The notes below the pieces were generated by a model. The model made no database searches, was not told the DNA's origin, and saw only the letters and a program-made list of their open reading frames with translations. This document shows positions 9,002 to 18,035 of a stretch of 64,000 nucleotides of DNA, in pieces. This DNA comes from Alcaligenaceae bacterium (lineage in GTDB: Bacteria > Pseudomonadota > Gammaproteobacteria > Burkholderiales > Burkholderiaceae_B): assembly GCA_013416405.1 (NCBI GenBank), contig JACCET010000009.1, positions 87,524-151,523 of the forward strand, written 5' to 3'. Position 1 is the first letter of the stretch. The number at the start of each line of letters is the position of its first letter. A program made the position numbers and the translations under genes.

Positions 9002-11218
9002 TTAACGGCGCGCCAGGTCTTCCGGAGCGAAGTCATCGACTTCGATGACCTGGGCCAGCGCCTGCTCGGCAGCCTGCAGCCTGGCCGCCTGTTCGTCGGT
9101 GATCGCGCCTTTTTCATGGGCCAAGCGCCAGTCTTTCAGACCAGCATGCTTGATGCGATCAAGCAGTGGCTGAACCTCGGTGACCAGCTCAAAGGCGTGT
9201 TCAAGTAGTTCAACGCTGGGGCTATCGTGCCCTTCCCAGACCTCGCCCACCAATCGCGACCGGGCATCACACGGCTCAAGCAAGATATTTGCGCAGGCGG
9301 CAACCACCTTGTCGGACGGCGGGGCGGATCGAAAACCGACCGGCAGCAGCATGGCCCGCAAAGTCCAGGCCAAGGCGTTGGAAGGAAAATTGAGTAAGAC
9401 CTCGTCCAGCCGTTTTTCTACCGTGGCAAAGCTTTGCAAGGCACACAGCTTGAGCAGCGGCAGATCGGCATCGTGTTTGCCTTCATCGTGCCAGCGCTTT
9501 AATACCGCCGACACCAAAAACAATTCGGCCAGAATATCACCCAGACGTGCCGACAACATTTCCTTGCGCTTGAGCGAACCACCCAGTGTAAGCAAAGTGA
9601 CTTCGGCAATCAGGGCAAACGCCGCGGCATAACGATTCAGTCGACGATAGTACGCCGTGGCAGCTCCGGCTGCCTTGGGTGCACGAGTAAACACGCCAGC
9701 TGTCCAGGCCGTGCCTATGGCCCGCAGTGCATTCTTGCTGCTATGTGCCAGATGCTTCCAGATAACGGCATCAAAGGCGTCTTCCCCGGCAGCCTGGTCG
9801 CTATTACCTACGGCAACGATTTCCTGCATAAGGTAGGGATGAGCACGTATGGCGCCCTGCCCGAACACGATCAGGCTGCGCGTAAGAATATTGGCGCCTT
9901 CAACAGTAATTGCCACTGGCACCGCACGGTACAGATTGCCCAGATAGTTGGATGGGCCATCGATGACAGCCTTGCCTGCATGGATATCCATGGCGTCGTT
10001 GACGGACACCCGCATGCGTTCGGTTGCATGCAGCTTCATGATGGCGGACACAACCGAAGGCTTGTAGCCCTGATCTATGCCCGCGCAGGTGAAGCGGCGC
10101 GCGGCCTCGACCAGATAGGCATTGGCCGCCAGATGGCCCAGCCTTTCCTGCACGCCTTCAAATTTGCCCACCGGTATGCCGAACTGGGTGCGCACACGCG
10201 CGTAGGCGCCGGCCGTGTGGGCCGAAAAAGTACATGCGGCTGCCGACAACGACGGCAGGGAAATGCCCCGCCCGGCAGCCAGGGCACTCATGAGCATCTG
10301 CCAGCCCTTTCCGGCCTGTTCTACGCCCCCTATCAGGGCATCGAGCGGAACGAAAACATCATGCCCTTCGGTAGGGCCATTTTGAAACGCCTGCATGGCA
10401 GGCAAATGACGACGCCCCGTGACCACGCCCGGCAAGTTCACGGGTATGAGGGCCACCGAAATGCCTGGCTCTTTTTCATCACCGATCAGTCCATCGGGGT
10501 CGGACAGCTTGAACGCCAGGCCCAGTACGGTCGCGACAGGACTAAGGGTGATGTAGCGCTTGCGCCAATTAAGCAATATTCCCAGCGTTTCCACGCCGTT
10601 GACTTCGCGCCTGCAAACCACACCCGTATCGGTCATGGACGCGGCATCGGAACCCGCTTCGGGGCTGGTCAGGCCAAAGCAGGGAATTTCTTCGCCGCGA
10701 GCCAGGCGCGGCAGCCAGTAGTCACGCTGCTCTTGGGTGCCGAACTGCATCAGGAGTTCGCCAGGGCCGAGCGAGTTGGGCACCATGACGGTTACGCTTG
10801 CGGTAACCGAACGCACGGATATCTGACGCACCACTTCGGAGTGCGCATAGGCCGAAAAGCCCAGGCCGCCGTATTCTTTTGGGATGATCATGCCAAAGAA
10901 ACCTTGTGCACGAATGAAATCCCAGGCCTCGGCAGGCAAATCGCCATCGTGCCAGATGATATTCCAATCGTTCAGCATCTTGCACAGTTGCGCCACCGGG
11001 CCATCAATAAAGGCCTGTTCGTCGGCCGTAAGCGCCACCGGCGGGACGTCGAGCAGCGCGCGCCAGTCTGGCTTACCCGAAAAAAGCTGAGCGTCCCACC
11101 AGACATCACCTGCCTCGATGGCCTGCTGCTCGGTAAGGGACAGACTTGGCATGGCATCGCGGGCCATGCGGTACAAAGGCTCGGTGAGCCACTTGCGACG
11201 CCAGGATCTCCAGTTCAT
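9002..11218 (-). CDS. fadE: Acyl-CoA dehydrogenase, FadE type, lacking the N-terminal membrane segment
   Basis: FadE-like acyl-CoA dehydrogenase (738 aa), first step of fatty-acid beta-oxidation, with FAD. The chain begins at RRKWLTEPLYRMARDAMPSL, which corresponds to a region well inside E. coli FadE; the hydrophobic N-terminus of the 814-aa enzyme is absent. CFGLTSPEAGSDAASM (flavin/substrate loop), QFGIPVGKFEGVQE and the VEGANILTRSLIVFGQGA segment are intact, followed by the DUF1974 C-terminal region. The ATG at 11218 has a good AAGGAAG Shine-Dalgarno, so the short start looks real. Electron partner and chain-length preference cannot be read. Confidence 0.9.
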   Translation of the reverse strand: MNWRSWRRKWLTEPLYRMARDAMPSLSLTEQQAIEAGDVWWDAQLFSGKPDWRALLDVPPVALTADEQAFIDGPVAQLCKMLNDWNIIWHDGDLPAEAWDFIRAQGFFGMIIPKEYGGLGFSAYAHSEVVRQISVRSVTASVTVMVPNSLGPGELLMQFGTQEQRDYWLPRLARGEEIPCFGLTSPEAGSDAASMTDTGVVCRREVNGVETLGILLNWRKRYITLSPVATVLGLAFKLSDPDGLIGDEKEPGISVALIPVNLPGVVTGRRHLPAMQAFQNGPTEGHDVFVPLDALIGGVEQAGKGWQMLMSALAAGRGISLPSLSAAACTFSAHTAGAYARVRTQFGIPVGKFEGVQERLGHLAANAYLVEAARRFTCAGIDQGYKPSVVSAIMKLHATERMRVSVNDAMDIHAGKAVIDGPSNYLGNLYRAVPVAITVEGANILTRSLIVFGQGAIRAHPYLMQEIVAVGNSDQAAGEDAFDAVIWKHLAHSSKNALRAIGTAWTAGVFTRAPKAAGAATAYYRRLNRYAAAFALIAEVTLLTLGGSLKRKEMLSARLGDILAELFLVSAVLKRWHDEGKHDADLPLLKLCALQSFATVEKRLDEVLLNFPSNALAWTLRAMLLPVGFRSAPPSDKVVAACANILLEPCDARSRLVGEVWEGHDSPSVELLEHAFELVTEVQPLLDRIKHAGLKDWRLAHEKGAITDEQAARLQAAEQALAQVIEVDDFAPEDLARR

Positions 11219-11364
11219 GATGCTTCCTTTTACAACGATATGCGGTCACAGACATTATCCCCTTAAATACCAGGGGCCGTACAGAACCTCGATCAAACCC
11301 GCGACTGCAAGGGCATAGTCTGCGACAATTCCATACTGCCATCAAACATCATCAGCGACGCTCT

Positions 11365-12594
11365 ATGCTCAACACGCTCTGGCTTGCTTTTTTCATCATC
11401 GCTTCGCTATCGGGGCTGTATCAATGGATCGTTCTTCACGACACCGAGATTTTCTCGCGCATTGTGCTCAGCCTGTTCGACATGGCCGAGCTTTCCGTGA
11501 ACCTGATGATCCTGCTGTTCGGCACCCTGACGTTATGGCTAGGATTTTTGCGCATTGCCGAAGCCGCTGGCCTGGTCGATTTGCTGGGTCGCTGGCTCAG
11601 CCCCCTGTTTCGCCGCCTGATGCCTGAAGTTCCCGCAGGCCACCCTGCCCTGGGCCTAATCACCCTGAACTTCGCAGCCAACGGCCTGGGCCTGGACAAC
11701 GCCGCTACCCCCATAGGCCTACGGGCCATGAAAGAGCTCCAGACCCTGAACACCAGCCCCGACACCGCCAGCAACGCACAAATACTGTTCCTGGTGCTGA
11801 ACGCGTCGTCACTCACTTTGTTGCCTATCACCATCTTCATGTATCGGGCCCAGCAAGGCGCCGCCGACCCAACCATGGTGTTCCTGCCCATATTGCTGGC
11901 CACCACAGCATCCACGGTAGCCGGCTTGCTGTCGGTAGCGTTCATGCAAAGGCTGAAGCTGCACGATCCCGTCGTGCTAATGTGGCTGGGCGGCCTGGTA
12001 TTGGTCCTGGGCAGCTTCATGGCCCTGCTGGCCACATTAAGCAGCGCTGCCATCGCAGCCACCTCGTCCCTTATGGGCAACCTGACGCTGTTCGGCATCA
12101 TCATGGTCTTTCTGCTGGCCGGCGCCCGCAAGAAGATAGCCGTTTATGAGTGTTTTGTGGAAGGCGCCAAAGACGGCTTCGACGTTGCCAAGAATCTGCT
12201 GCCGTATCTGGTTGCCATGCTCTGCGCCATAGGCGTGCTGCGCGCATCAGGTGCGCTGGATGTGGCTTTGGATGGCATACGCTGGGCCGTACAGACCCTG
12301 GGCATGGACGGCCGCTTCGTCGATGCCTTGCCAACGGCTTTGGTCAAGCCTTTTTCAGGCAGCGCCGCCCGCGCCATGCTGATAGAAACCATGCAGCATT
12401 TTGGCCCGGACAGCTTTCCCGCCCTGGTGTCCGCCACCATACAGGGCAGTACCGAAACTACTTTCTATGTGCTGGCCGTGTACTTCGGTGCAGTCGGCAT
12501 CCAGCGTGCCCGCCACGCCGTAGGCTGCGCGCTGATCGCCGATCTGGCGGGCATTACGGCTGCCATTGCTGTCTGTTATTGGTTCTTTGGGTGA
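11365..12594 (+). CDS. SpmA-SpmB-type nucleoside-recognition membrane protein (fusion)
   Basis: A 409-aa polytopic membrane protein that joins a spore-maturation-protein-A-like half and a B-like half. Both halves carry the Gate/nucleoside recognition domain: NFAANGLGLDNAATPIGL and LVLNASSLTLLPITIF in the first, and KPFSGSAARAMLIE and TIQGSTETTFYVLAVYFG in the second. About ten hydrophobic segments are visible. Homologues are widespread in non-sporulating proteobacteria, so a role in spore maturation does not apply; transport of a nucleoside- or peptide-like solute is possible but unproven. It is divergent from fadE and followed by a 650-base gap with palindromic elements. Confidence 0.82.
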   Translation: MLNTLWLAFFIIASLSGLYQWIVLHDTEIFSRIVLSLFDMAELSVNLMILLFGTLTLWLGFLRIAEAAGLVDLLGRWLSPLFRRLMPEVPAGHPALGLITLNFAANGLGLDNAATPIGLRAMKELQTLNTSPDTASNAQILFLVLNASSLTLLPITIFMYRAQQGAADPTMVFLPILLATTASTVAGLLSVAFMQRLKLHDPVVLMWLGGLVLVLGSFMALLATLSSAAIAATSSLMGNLTLFGIIMVFLLAGARKKIAVYECFVEGAKDGFDVAKNLLPYLVAMLCAIGVLRASGALDVALDGIRWAVQTLGMDGRFVDALPTALVKPFSGSAARAMLIETMQHFGPDSFPALVSATIQGSTETTFYVLAVYFGAVGIQRARHAVGCALIADLAGITAAIAVCYWFFG

Positions 12595-12625
12595 TGGGCT
12601 ATCGGATGGCATGGCCGTTTCATGA

Positions 12626-12817
12626 CATGGGCTGGGGTAGATCGGTGCTGTCCGGCACGGCGTGCTTGTTTCCGCCTCTTCCTCGTACAGCCGGGCGTCG
12701 GCCGAACTCCTTCGCTGCGCTCAGTCAGACAACGGCCGACGACATCCCCCGTCTTCCCTTCGGAAGCAGGCGGCGCACGCCTGACCACCGGACAGCACCG
12801 ATCTACCCCAGCCCATG
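12626..12817. repeat. 192-bp nested inverted repeat (large imperfect hairpin)
   Basis: Outer arms are perfect 30-bp inverted repeats at 12626-12655 and 12788-12817. Further pairs continue inward: GGCGTGC (12659-12665) with GCACGCC (12775-12781), CCGCCT (12672-12677) with AGGCGG (12768-12773), CTTCC (12678-12682) with GGAAG (12762-12766), and GTCGGCCG (12697-12704) with CGGCCGAC (12733-12740). The 28-nt terminal loop holds CTCCTTCGCTGCGCTCAG. The element has no coding frame or transposase and looks like a dispersed palindromic intergenic unit or a bidirectional terminator. Confidence 0.75.
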
Positions 12818-12940
12818 CAGCATGGAAGGAAACGGCATGTCATTGACTGTTGAATAGCCGTATAGCCAACTCGACGAATCGACGAATCGACATTAGCTTA
12901 AGTGCAGTCAAATGCGGCCCTCAACCATTTGCTTCCTAAC

Positions 12941-13170
12941 AAGGTGGGTGTGGCAGGGGCTGCGTAGGCGCCTCGCGCACGCCGATTTATGCCAGGCTGG
13001 CGAGGAGGCAAGTTTGCTGTTGTTCGAGCCCATCGTTTATGAACAGCCAGTGGCTGTTCATTCGGGCGAGTTCAGCAAACGCCTCGCCAGCCTGGCATAA
13101 ATCGGGCATCCCTGGCAAAGCCAGGGACGTAAGCGCGTGAAGCCGGAGCGGCCCCTGCCACACCCACCTT
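12941..13170. repeat. 230-bp nested inverted repeat (second element)
   Basis: Outer arms AAGGTGGGTGTGGCAGGGGC (12941-12960) and its exact complement at 13151-13170 enclose a second perfect 23-bp pair at 12983-13005 and 13082-13104. Inside are TTTGCTG/CAGCAAA (13013-13019/13073-13079) and a perfect central palindrome, GAACAGCCA-G-TGGCTGTTC (13041-13059). A small side hairpin CCTGGC-AAA-GCCAGG occupies 13111-13125. The sequence is unlike the neighbouring element, so this is a different family with the same architecture. Confidence 0.75.
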
Positions 13171-13244
13171 GCTTAAGAACCAAAAGGGCAGCAACTCAAA
13201 CAACTGCAACTCAAACACCTGCAACAACGCAGCCAAGCAGACCG

Positions 13245-14030
13245 TTAAGCCGCCACCACCCCCTTGTCCAGCAAATGATCAGTAAGCGAAATGAACTGCT
13301 CCACCGACAGCTCCTCGGCCCGCGCCGTGGCGGGAATGGCCAGCCCGTCCCAGTCGATGGAAGCCGTCCACTCCCCCAGCCCCCGACGCAGCATCTTGCG
13401 CCGCTGCGCAAAGGCCCGGGCCACCACCTGCTCGAACGCCTTGGCGCTGGCCGGCTTCTGACGCGTATCGGGCAAAGGCACCATGCGCACAACAGCGGAC
13501 ACCACCCGGGGCGGTGGATCAAAAGATTCAGGCGCCACATCGAACAGCTTGACCATACGGTAGCGTGACTGAAGCATGACCGACAAACGCCCATAGTCGG
13601 CCGACGACGGCTGTGCCACCATACGGTCGATCACCTCTCGCTGCAGCATGAAATGCTGATCGCTAACGTGCTCTGCGCTGGCCATCAGATGAAACAACAA
13701 AGGACTGGAAATGTTGTAGGGCAAATTGCCGACAATGCGCAGACCGCTGCCCAGGGCCGAAAAATCGACCGTCAGAGCATCGCCCTCGATAACCGTCAGG
13801 CGCTTGGGCGAGTGGCTATTGCGCAAGCGCGCGGCCAGGTCCCTGTCGATTTCCACTACGGTCAGGTGGTCCAGTGCATTCAGCAAAGGCCCCGTCAGGG
13901 CCGAGAGCCCTGGCCCTATCTCGATGACCATATCATCGCGCCTGGGGTCTATACCCCGCACGATGGCATCCACGACACCTTCGTCAGTCAGAAAATGTTG
14001 CCCAAAGCGTTTACGAGCTTGATGTGCCAT
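13245..14030 (-). CDS. rsmA: 16S rRNA (adenine(1518)-N(6)/adenine(1519)-N(6))-dimethyltransferase
   Basis: RsmA/KsgA (261 aa) dimethylates two adjacent adenines in helix 45 of 16S rRNA during 30S maturation. The N-terminus [12 protein letters not shown] is the family signature; the SAM site is [15 protein letters not shown] at about residue 37; [12 protein letters not shown] at about 103 is the catalytic NLPY motif. It lies 6 bases after the surA stop and is the last gene of lptD-surA-rsmA. In many gammaproteobacteria pdxA lies between surA and rsmA; it is absent here. Confidence 0.97.
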   Translation of the reverse strand: MAHQARKRFGQHFLTDEGVVDAIVRGIDPRRDDMVIEIGPGLSALTGPLLNALDHLTVVEIDRDLAARLRNSHSPKRLTVIEGDALTVDFSALGSGLRIVGNLPYNISSPLLFHLMASAEHVSDQHFMLQREVIDRMVAQPSSADYGRLSVMLQSRYRMVKLFDVAPESFDPPPRVVSAVVRMVPLPDTRQKPASAKAFEQVVARAFAQRRKMLRRGLGEWTASIDWDGLAIPATARAEELSVEQFISLTDHLLDKGVVAA

Positions 14031-14036
14031 AAGTGA

Positions 14037-15506
14037 TCAACGACGCCCGCGGTTCGAAGCGGGATCCAGACGATTATCGATATAAGCCTGTCCACGCAAT
14101 TGGCTGAGCCAGTCTTCAAAAGCAGGTTCGACACGGCGCTGGAACAACAACTGGCGAGCCTGCATGCGCCGGAACTCATTCTCCATATTCTTGGTGCGAC
14201 GCTCTTGTACCTGAATCAGGTGCCAGCCAAACTGAGACTGTATGGGCTCGCTGATCTGGCCAGGCTCCAGGGCATCCATGGCCCGCTCAAATGCAGGCAC
14301 AGTCTCGCCTGGCGTCAGCCAGCCAAGATCGCCACCCTGAGGCGCGGACGAATCTTCGGAATAACGCCGGGCCAGTGCTTCGAAATCCTCGCCGTTGACC
14401 AGACGTTGACGCAGCTGCGCCAAACGGGCCTGCGCCTTCTCATCGGACATGACCTGTGTGGTTTTGATCAGAATATGGCGCGCGCGCGTCTGGGTGACCA
14501 TCATGGGTCCCTGCTGCATGGGCGGCGGCTGCTGGGCCATGGTGGGCGCGGGCGGCGGCGTACTGCGCTGCTGCGGCTGGCCACGGGTAAGCACCTTGAG
14601 AATATGAAAGCCATTGCCACTTTGGACAATGTCGCTGATCTGGCCCGCCTGCAGGCCTTGTGCTGCCTGGATGAACAGATCGGGCCACCCGTCCAGGGGC
14701 CGCACGCCCAGCTCACCACCGCTGAGCGCCTGCGGGCCGTCGGACGAAGCGGCCGCCACACCACCGAAGTCGGCCCCGCCACGCACCTGCGCCAGCAAGC
14801 CTTCGGCCTTCTTGCGCAGCGCCTGCACTTCTGCAGAACCGGCTCCTTCGGGAACGACCACGAGAATCTGGGCCAGCCCAAGGATCTGGGGGCCTGACGG
14901 TGCAGCGGCTGCCTGTGGTCCCTGTTGCGGTGCTGCTTGCTGAGGTGCTGTCGCAGGCGACTGGCCCTGACTCTTCAGAAAAGCATCAACCTCGGCATCG
15001 GAAATGACTATGGTTCTGTCTACGGTGCGTTGTCGCAAGAGATCTGTGCGAACCTCTTGGCGCAAATCATTCAGATAGTCATCCCATGTGATACCGGTTT
15101 TTTCGATTTCGGCACGCAGTTGCTGGGGCGTCATGCGGTTGCGCTGGGCGACAGTCTGCGCCGCTTGCAGTACCTGGTCATTGCTTACCTTGATGCCCAG
15201 TCGCTCTGCTTCCTGGCGCTCAAGCTCTTCCATGATCAAGCGTTGCAATACCTGCTTTTGCAGCACGGCATACTCGGGCACAGGTATTTTCTGACGCTGC
15301 ATCTGCTTTTGTGCCTCGGATGCCCGGCTGTTGACCTGCTGCAGGGTAATGACCTGTTGATTGACTATTGCGGCAATACCATCGACAAACTGCTGCGACG
15401 CTGGCTTTTTGGCTGGTTCGGCCGCTAAAGCCGTTGCTGACGACAGCGCAGCCATGATGCACATCAACATGGCTGCTATCCAGCGATTCGCGTAAAAACT
15501 ACGCAT
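14037..15506 (-). CDS. surA: Periplasmic chaperone/peptidyl-prolyl isomerase SurA
   Basis: SurA (489 aa) escorts unfolded beta-barrel proteins such as LptD across the periplasm. A signal peptide spans about residues 1-29 (cleavage after ATALAA). The N-terminal SurA domain follows (FVDGIAAIVNQQVI), then two parvulin domains, the second clearly seen at RARHILIK...EDSSAPQGGDLGWL...FGWHLIQVQERR. The protein is longer than the 428-aa E. coli form because of two proline/glutamine/alanine-rich stretches flanking parvulin domain 1 (about residues 182-205 and 310-340). Its start overlaps the lptD stop by one base. Confidence 0.95.
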   Translation of the reverse strand: MRSFYANRWIAAMLMCIMAALSSATALAAEPAKKPASQQFVDGIAAIVNQQVITLQQVNSRASEAQKQMQRQKIPVPEYAVLQKQVLQRLIMEELERQEAERLGIKVSNDQVLQAAQTVAQRNRMTPQQLRAEIEKTGITWDDYLNDLRQEVRTDLLRQRTVDRTIVISDAEVDAFLKSQGQSPATAPQQAAPQQGPQAAAAPSGPQILGLAQILVVVPEGAGSAEVQALRKKAEGLLAQVRGGADFGGVAAASSDGPQALSGGELGVRPLDGWPDLFIQAAQGLQAGQISDIVQSGNGFHILKVLTRGQPQQRSTPPPAPTMAQQPPPMQQGPMMVTQTRARHILIKTTQVMSDEKAQARLAQLRQRLVNGEDFEALARRYSEDSSAPQGGDLGWLTPGETVPAFERAMDALEPGQISEPIQSQFGWHLIQVQERRTKNMENEFRRMQARQLLFQRRVEPAFEDWLSQLRGQAYIDNRLDPASNRGRR

Positions 15507-17932
15507 TACTCATACCTCTCGAAGGTGGTTGTATCGGGTATTGAAGGCGCAACCGATTCATATCCAATAACGCGGTCGCGCAACAAACTCATGGGGTCAG
15601 TGCCCAGTGATCCCAGTCCGGACAGTTCCAGCTGGAAGAACACGGCACTGTTGGCATCTTCTTTTGATACGGCATAGCGTTGCAGCACAACGCGCGCTGT
15701 CCAGCAGCAATCGCCTTTATACTCCAGACCAAGTATCGACTGTGTGCCGCGTTTTTCCTGCAAAGAATAATCGTAGCGACCCATGGCGTAAAGCTTGTTG
15801 GTCAATGGCCACTGCGTCGACACACTGACTTGCTCGCGGGTTCGGTCTTCGTAGTTGGGATTATCGCTGTAGGCGGGCAACAGCATATTCTGGTCACGTT
15901 CGTAGCGATACGAGGCTGACAGGGTGGTCAGGCGCTTGGGCGTCCAGCGAAAGCCGGCAGACATCCGGTTGCGGTCATTGGATTCCGGATTGAACTGTGC
16001 ATCAAACCGCACATTTAGCGTATCGGTCAAGGCCGCATTCACACCCACCAGATAGTCAGACTTGGTATCGGTGCGCAAGCCGCGCTCTCCGGGCAAGGCA
16101 ACCTTCTGATCATCGAAATACAGGCGCTGGGCCGCCGACAGCGACAGACGTTCGAAGCCTGTGTCCTCGTCGAGCCAGCGCGTGGTCAGGCCCAACGTGA
16201 TCTGGTTAGCATTGGCAATGCGATCCCAGCCCCCTGTAAAGAGATTTTCGTTGAAAGCCTGGGAAAAGTTGAACGTGGCAATGTCAGTATCGAAGACCGG
16301 AATTTGTGACTGATCCCGGTAAGGCACATACAGGTAGTACACACGCGGCTCTAGCGTCTGTATGGAATTATTGCCAAACAGTGTGGTACTGCGCTCGAAG
16401 GTCATGCCCGAGTCCAGCGACAGAATAGGCACGGCACGCGACTGCGTATGGGGGTAGCTGCCATAAACCGCCCGCCCTGGTTCGTCGGCGTACCAATCGG
16501 TGCTGTACTGGCTCATGTGCATGCCGACCTTGGGCGTCACGTACCAGCCGGCCCGCACTATCGGAAACGCTATGGTCGAATACGAAGAGAAACGCGTTCC
16601 GTCTGGTGCAATCCGGCGATCCCGATAATAATCGAACTTTTCCAGCGAGCCTGAGTAAAACGGCATGCGAAAGCGGGTTACGTAGTTGTCGGACTTTACG
16701 TCAAAGCCACTCCAGTTGTATCGAGCCGCGCCCATGTACAGTTCGGGCAATTTATCGTACTGAGGCGCCACATAACCGGTCGTTTCATCCTGCAGGGTCT
16801 GGTATTTATACGCTGTGAGTGAAGCCCTGAAATACTTGTACCCCGACCAGTCCAACCCCGCCCGGCTGGTCAGGTAATTATTGGTCGATTCGTTCAAGCC
16901 AAACGTGGAGAAATCACGGAAGTAATTATCGTCGGAGACCCGGCGAATATCGTACGAGGCACTGAAGCCTCCGCCCAGCGTATGTCCGTGCCGCGCCATG
17001 AACAGCCAGCGCCGCTCGTCAGTGTCCTTATCGTTGTGCAGGTAAGTGCCTTCCAGCGCTCCGTTGTAACGCTCGCCCAGATAACGGAACTCTCCGCCCA
17101 GTTGCAGGCCGCGCTTGCTTAAATAGCGCGGCGTCAAGGTAGCATCGTAATTGGGGGCGATATTAAAGTAGTACGGCGCAGACAGCTCAAGGCCACTGTT
17201 GCTGGACATGCCGTAAGTCGGTATCAGAAACCCAGACTTGCGCTCTTTTTTCAGGGGAAAACTCAGCCACGGCGAATACAGAATGGGAACGTCTTTGAAG
17301 TACAGCACGCCATGGCGCGCAATGCCTTCGTTCTCGTCAAAATCCATGTCTACCGTGGGCGACTTGATATACCAGGCCGGCTCTGGGCAAGGGCAGCCAG
17401 AATAATTCACATCGGAAAGCCGCATCGTGCTTTTGCTGAAGATCTGCGCCTTGCTTGCCGTGCCCGAGCCACCGGAGGCACCCAACCAGAAGTTGGGGTC
17501 GTTGACTTCGCCGGTTTCCTCGTTCAGGTTGTAATTGAGTTCCGGGCCAGTCACGATGCTGGCATCGCGCATGATCAGGCCGTTGCCACGCACCTGGACT
17601 TGTCCGCTGGTCCGCTCGTAATCGATATAGTCGCCCTTTACAACAGAGTCTATGCGCCTGACTTCTGCCGAGCCTCTTAAAATGACCTTGCCGTTTTCAT
17701 CAGTTTCCATTTTATCGGCGACTAGAAAGGACGACATGTCGTCATCAGCGATATTGCGATGGATACGCAGGTTAGGCGCCACCTTCAGCTGGCCTGGCTC
17801 AATGCGGGCAGCCGCCTGGAGCCCAGACGTCTGGGCCTGCGCCGTCAAGACGCCGCCAAAAGCGATAAGAAATGCCCACCAAAGCAAACGCACGAGGGTA
17901 GTGACTCCTGAAAACAGACTATATTTTGGCAT
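15506..17932 (-). CDS. lptD: LPS-assembly outer-membrane protein LptD
   Basis: LptD (808 aa from the ATG at 17932; an in-frame TTG three codons upstream is possible) is the beta-barrel that inserts LPS into the outer leaflet with LptE. A signal peptide (LVRLLWWAFLIAFGGVLTAQAQ) is followed by an OstA/LptA-like jellyroll domain (MSSFLVADKMETDENGKVILRGSAEV, about 60-190) and a long barrel of alternating aromatic strands. Cysteines occur in YSGCPCPEPAW (end of the jellyroll) and CCWTARVVL near the C-terminus, matching the inter-domain disulphides that mature LptD needs. It heads lptD-surA-rsmA and is divergent from amgK. Confidence 0.95.
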   Translation of the reverse strand: MPKYSLFSGVTTLVRLLWWAFLIAFGGVLTAQAQTSGLQAAARIEPGQLKVAPNLRIHRNIADDDMSSFLVADKMETDENGKVILRGSAEVRRIDSVVKGDYIDYERTSGQVQVRGNGLIMRDASIVTGPELNYNLNEETGEVNDPNFWLGASGGSGTASKAQIFSKSTMRLSDVNYSGCPCPEPAWYIKSPTVDMDFDENEGIARHGVLYFKDVPILYSPWLSFPLKKERKSGFLIPTYGMSSNSGLELSAPYYFNIAPNYDATLTPRYLSKRGLQLGGEFRYLGERYNGALEGTYLHNDKDTDERRWLFMARHGHTLGGGFSASYDIRRVSDDNYFRDFSTFGLNESTNNYLTSRAGLDWSGYKYFRASLTAYKYQTLQDETTGYVAPQYDKLPELYMGAARYNWSGFDVKSDNYVTRFRMPFYSGSLEKFDYYRDRRIAPDGTRFSSYSTIAFPIVRAGWYVTPKVGMHMSQYSTDWYADEPGRAVYGSYPHTQSRAVPILSLDSGMTFERSTTLFGNNSIQTLEPRVYYLYVPYRDQSQIPVFDTDIATFNFSQAFNENLFTGGWDRIANANQITLGLTTRWLDEDTGFERLSLSAAQRLYFDDQKVALPGERGLRTDTKSDYLVGVNAALTDTLNVRFDAQFNPESNDRNRMSAGFRWTPKRLTTLSASYRYERDQNMLLPAYSDNPNYEDRTREQVSVSTQWPLTNKLYAMGRYDYSLQEKRGTQSILGLEYKGDCCWTARVVLQRYAVSKEDANSAVFFQLELSGLGSLGTDPMSLLRDRVIGYESVAPSIPDTTTFERYE

Positions 17933-17964
17933 AGTTGCCAAACCGCAACGATAAGCGAGCCGGT

Positions 17965-17970
17965 ATTATA
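17965..17970 (-). promoter_or_regulatory. Candidate -10 element for lptD
   Basis: On the minus strand a perfect TATAAT lies 33 bases before the lptD ATG in the short divergent gap with amgK. No good -35 hexamer is found 16-18 bases upstream, so the promoter may be extended or activator-dependent. The complementary strand reads TATTAT and could serve amgK. Confidence 0.4.
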
Positions 17971-18035
17971 GAGAAGCCGGCGCCCGCGTGGCGCATCGGC
18001 GCATTATGACTTACCCAACTCTTCGACAGCAGACC

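Larger units (their letters stand above)
12595..13244. other. Gene-free convergent intergenic gap (650 bases)
   Basis: The stretch separates the plus-strand SpmA-SpmB-type gene from minus-strand rsmA. Open frames in it lack family features and lie in the arms of inverted repeats. It holds the two nested inverted repeats listed separately (12626-12817 and 12941-13170), and between them a short tandem repeat, GACGAATC twice followed by GACATT, at about 12874-12895. No promoter or RNA gene is recognised. Confidence 0.75.

Noticed and set aside
9743..11266. 507-codon open frame on the plus strand opposite fadE
   Set aside because: It lies fully antisense to a well-supported acyl-CoA dehydrogenase, has no family features and is rich in His/Gly/Arg as expected for a GC-rich shadow frame.
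12150..12857. 235-codon open frame running from the SpmA-SpmB-type gene into the first inverted repeat
   Set aside because: It overlaps the real gene in another frame and ends in palindromic sequence; no homology visible.
12595..13244. Insertion sequence or MITE
   Set aside because: Long inverted repeats are present, but I see no transposase and no clear target-site duplication, so I list them as repeats only.
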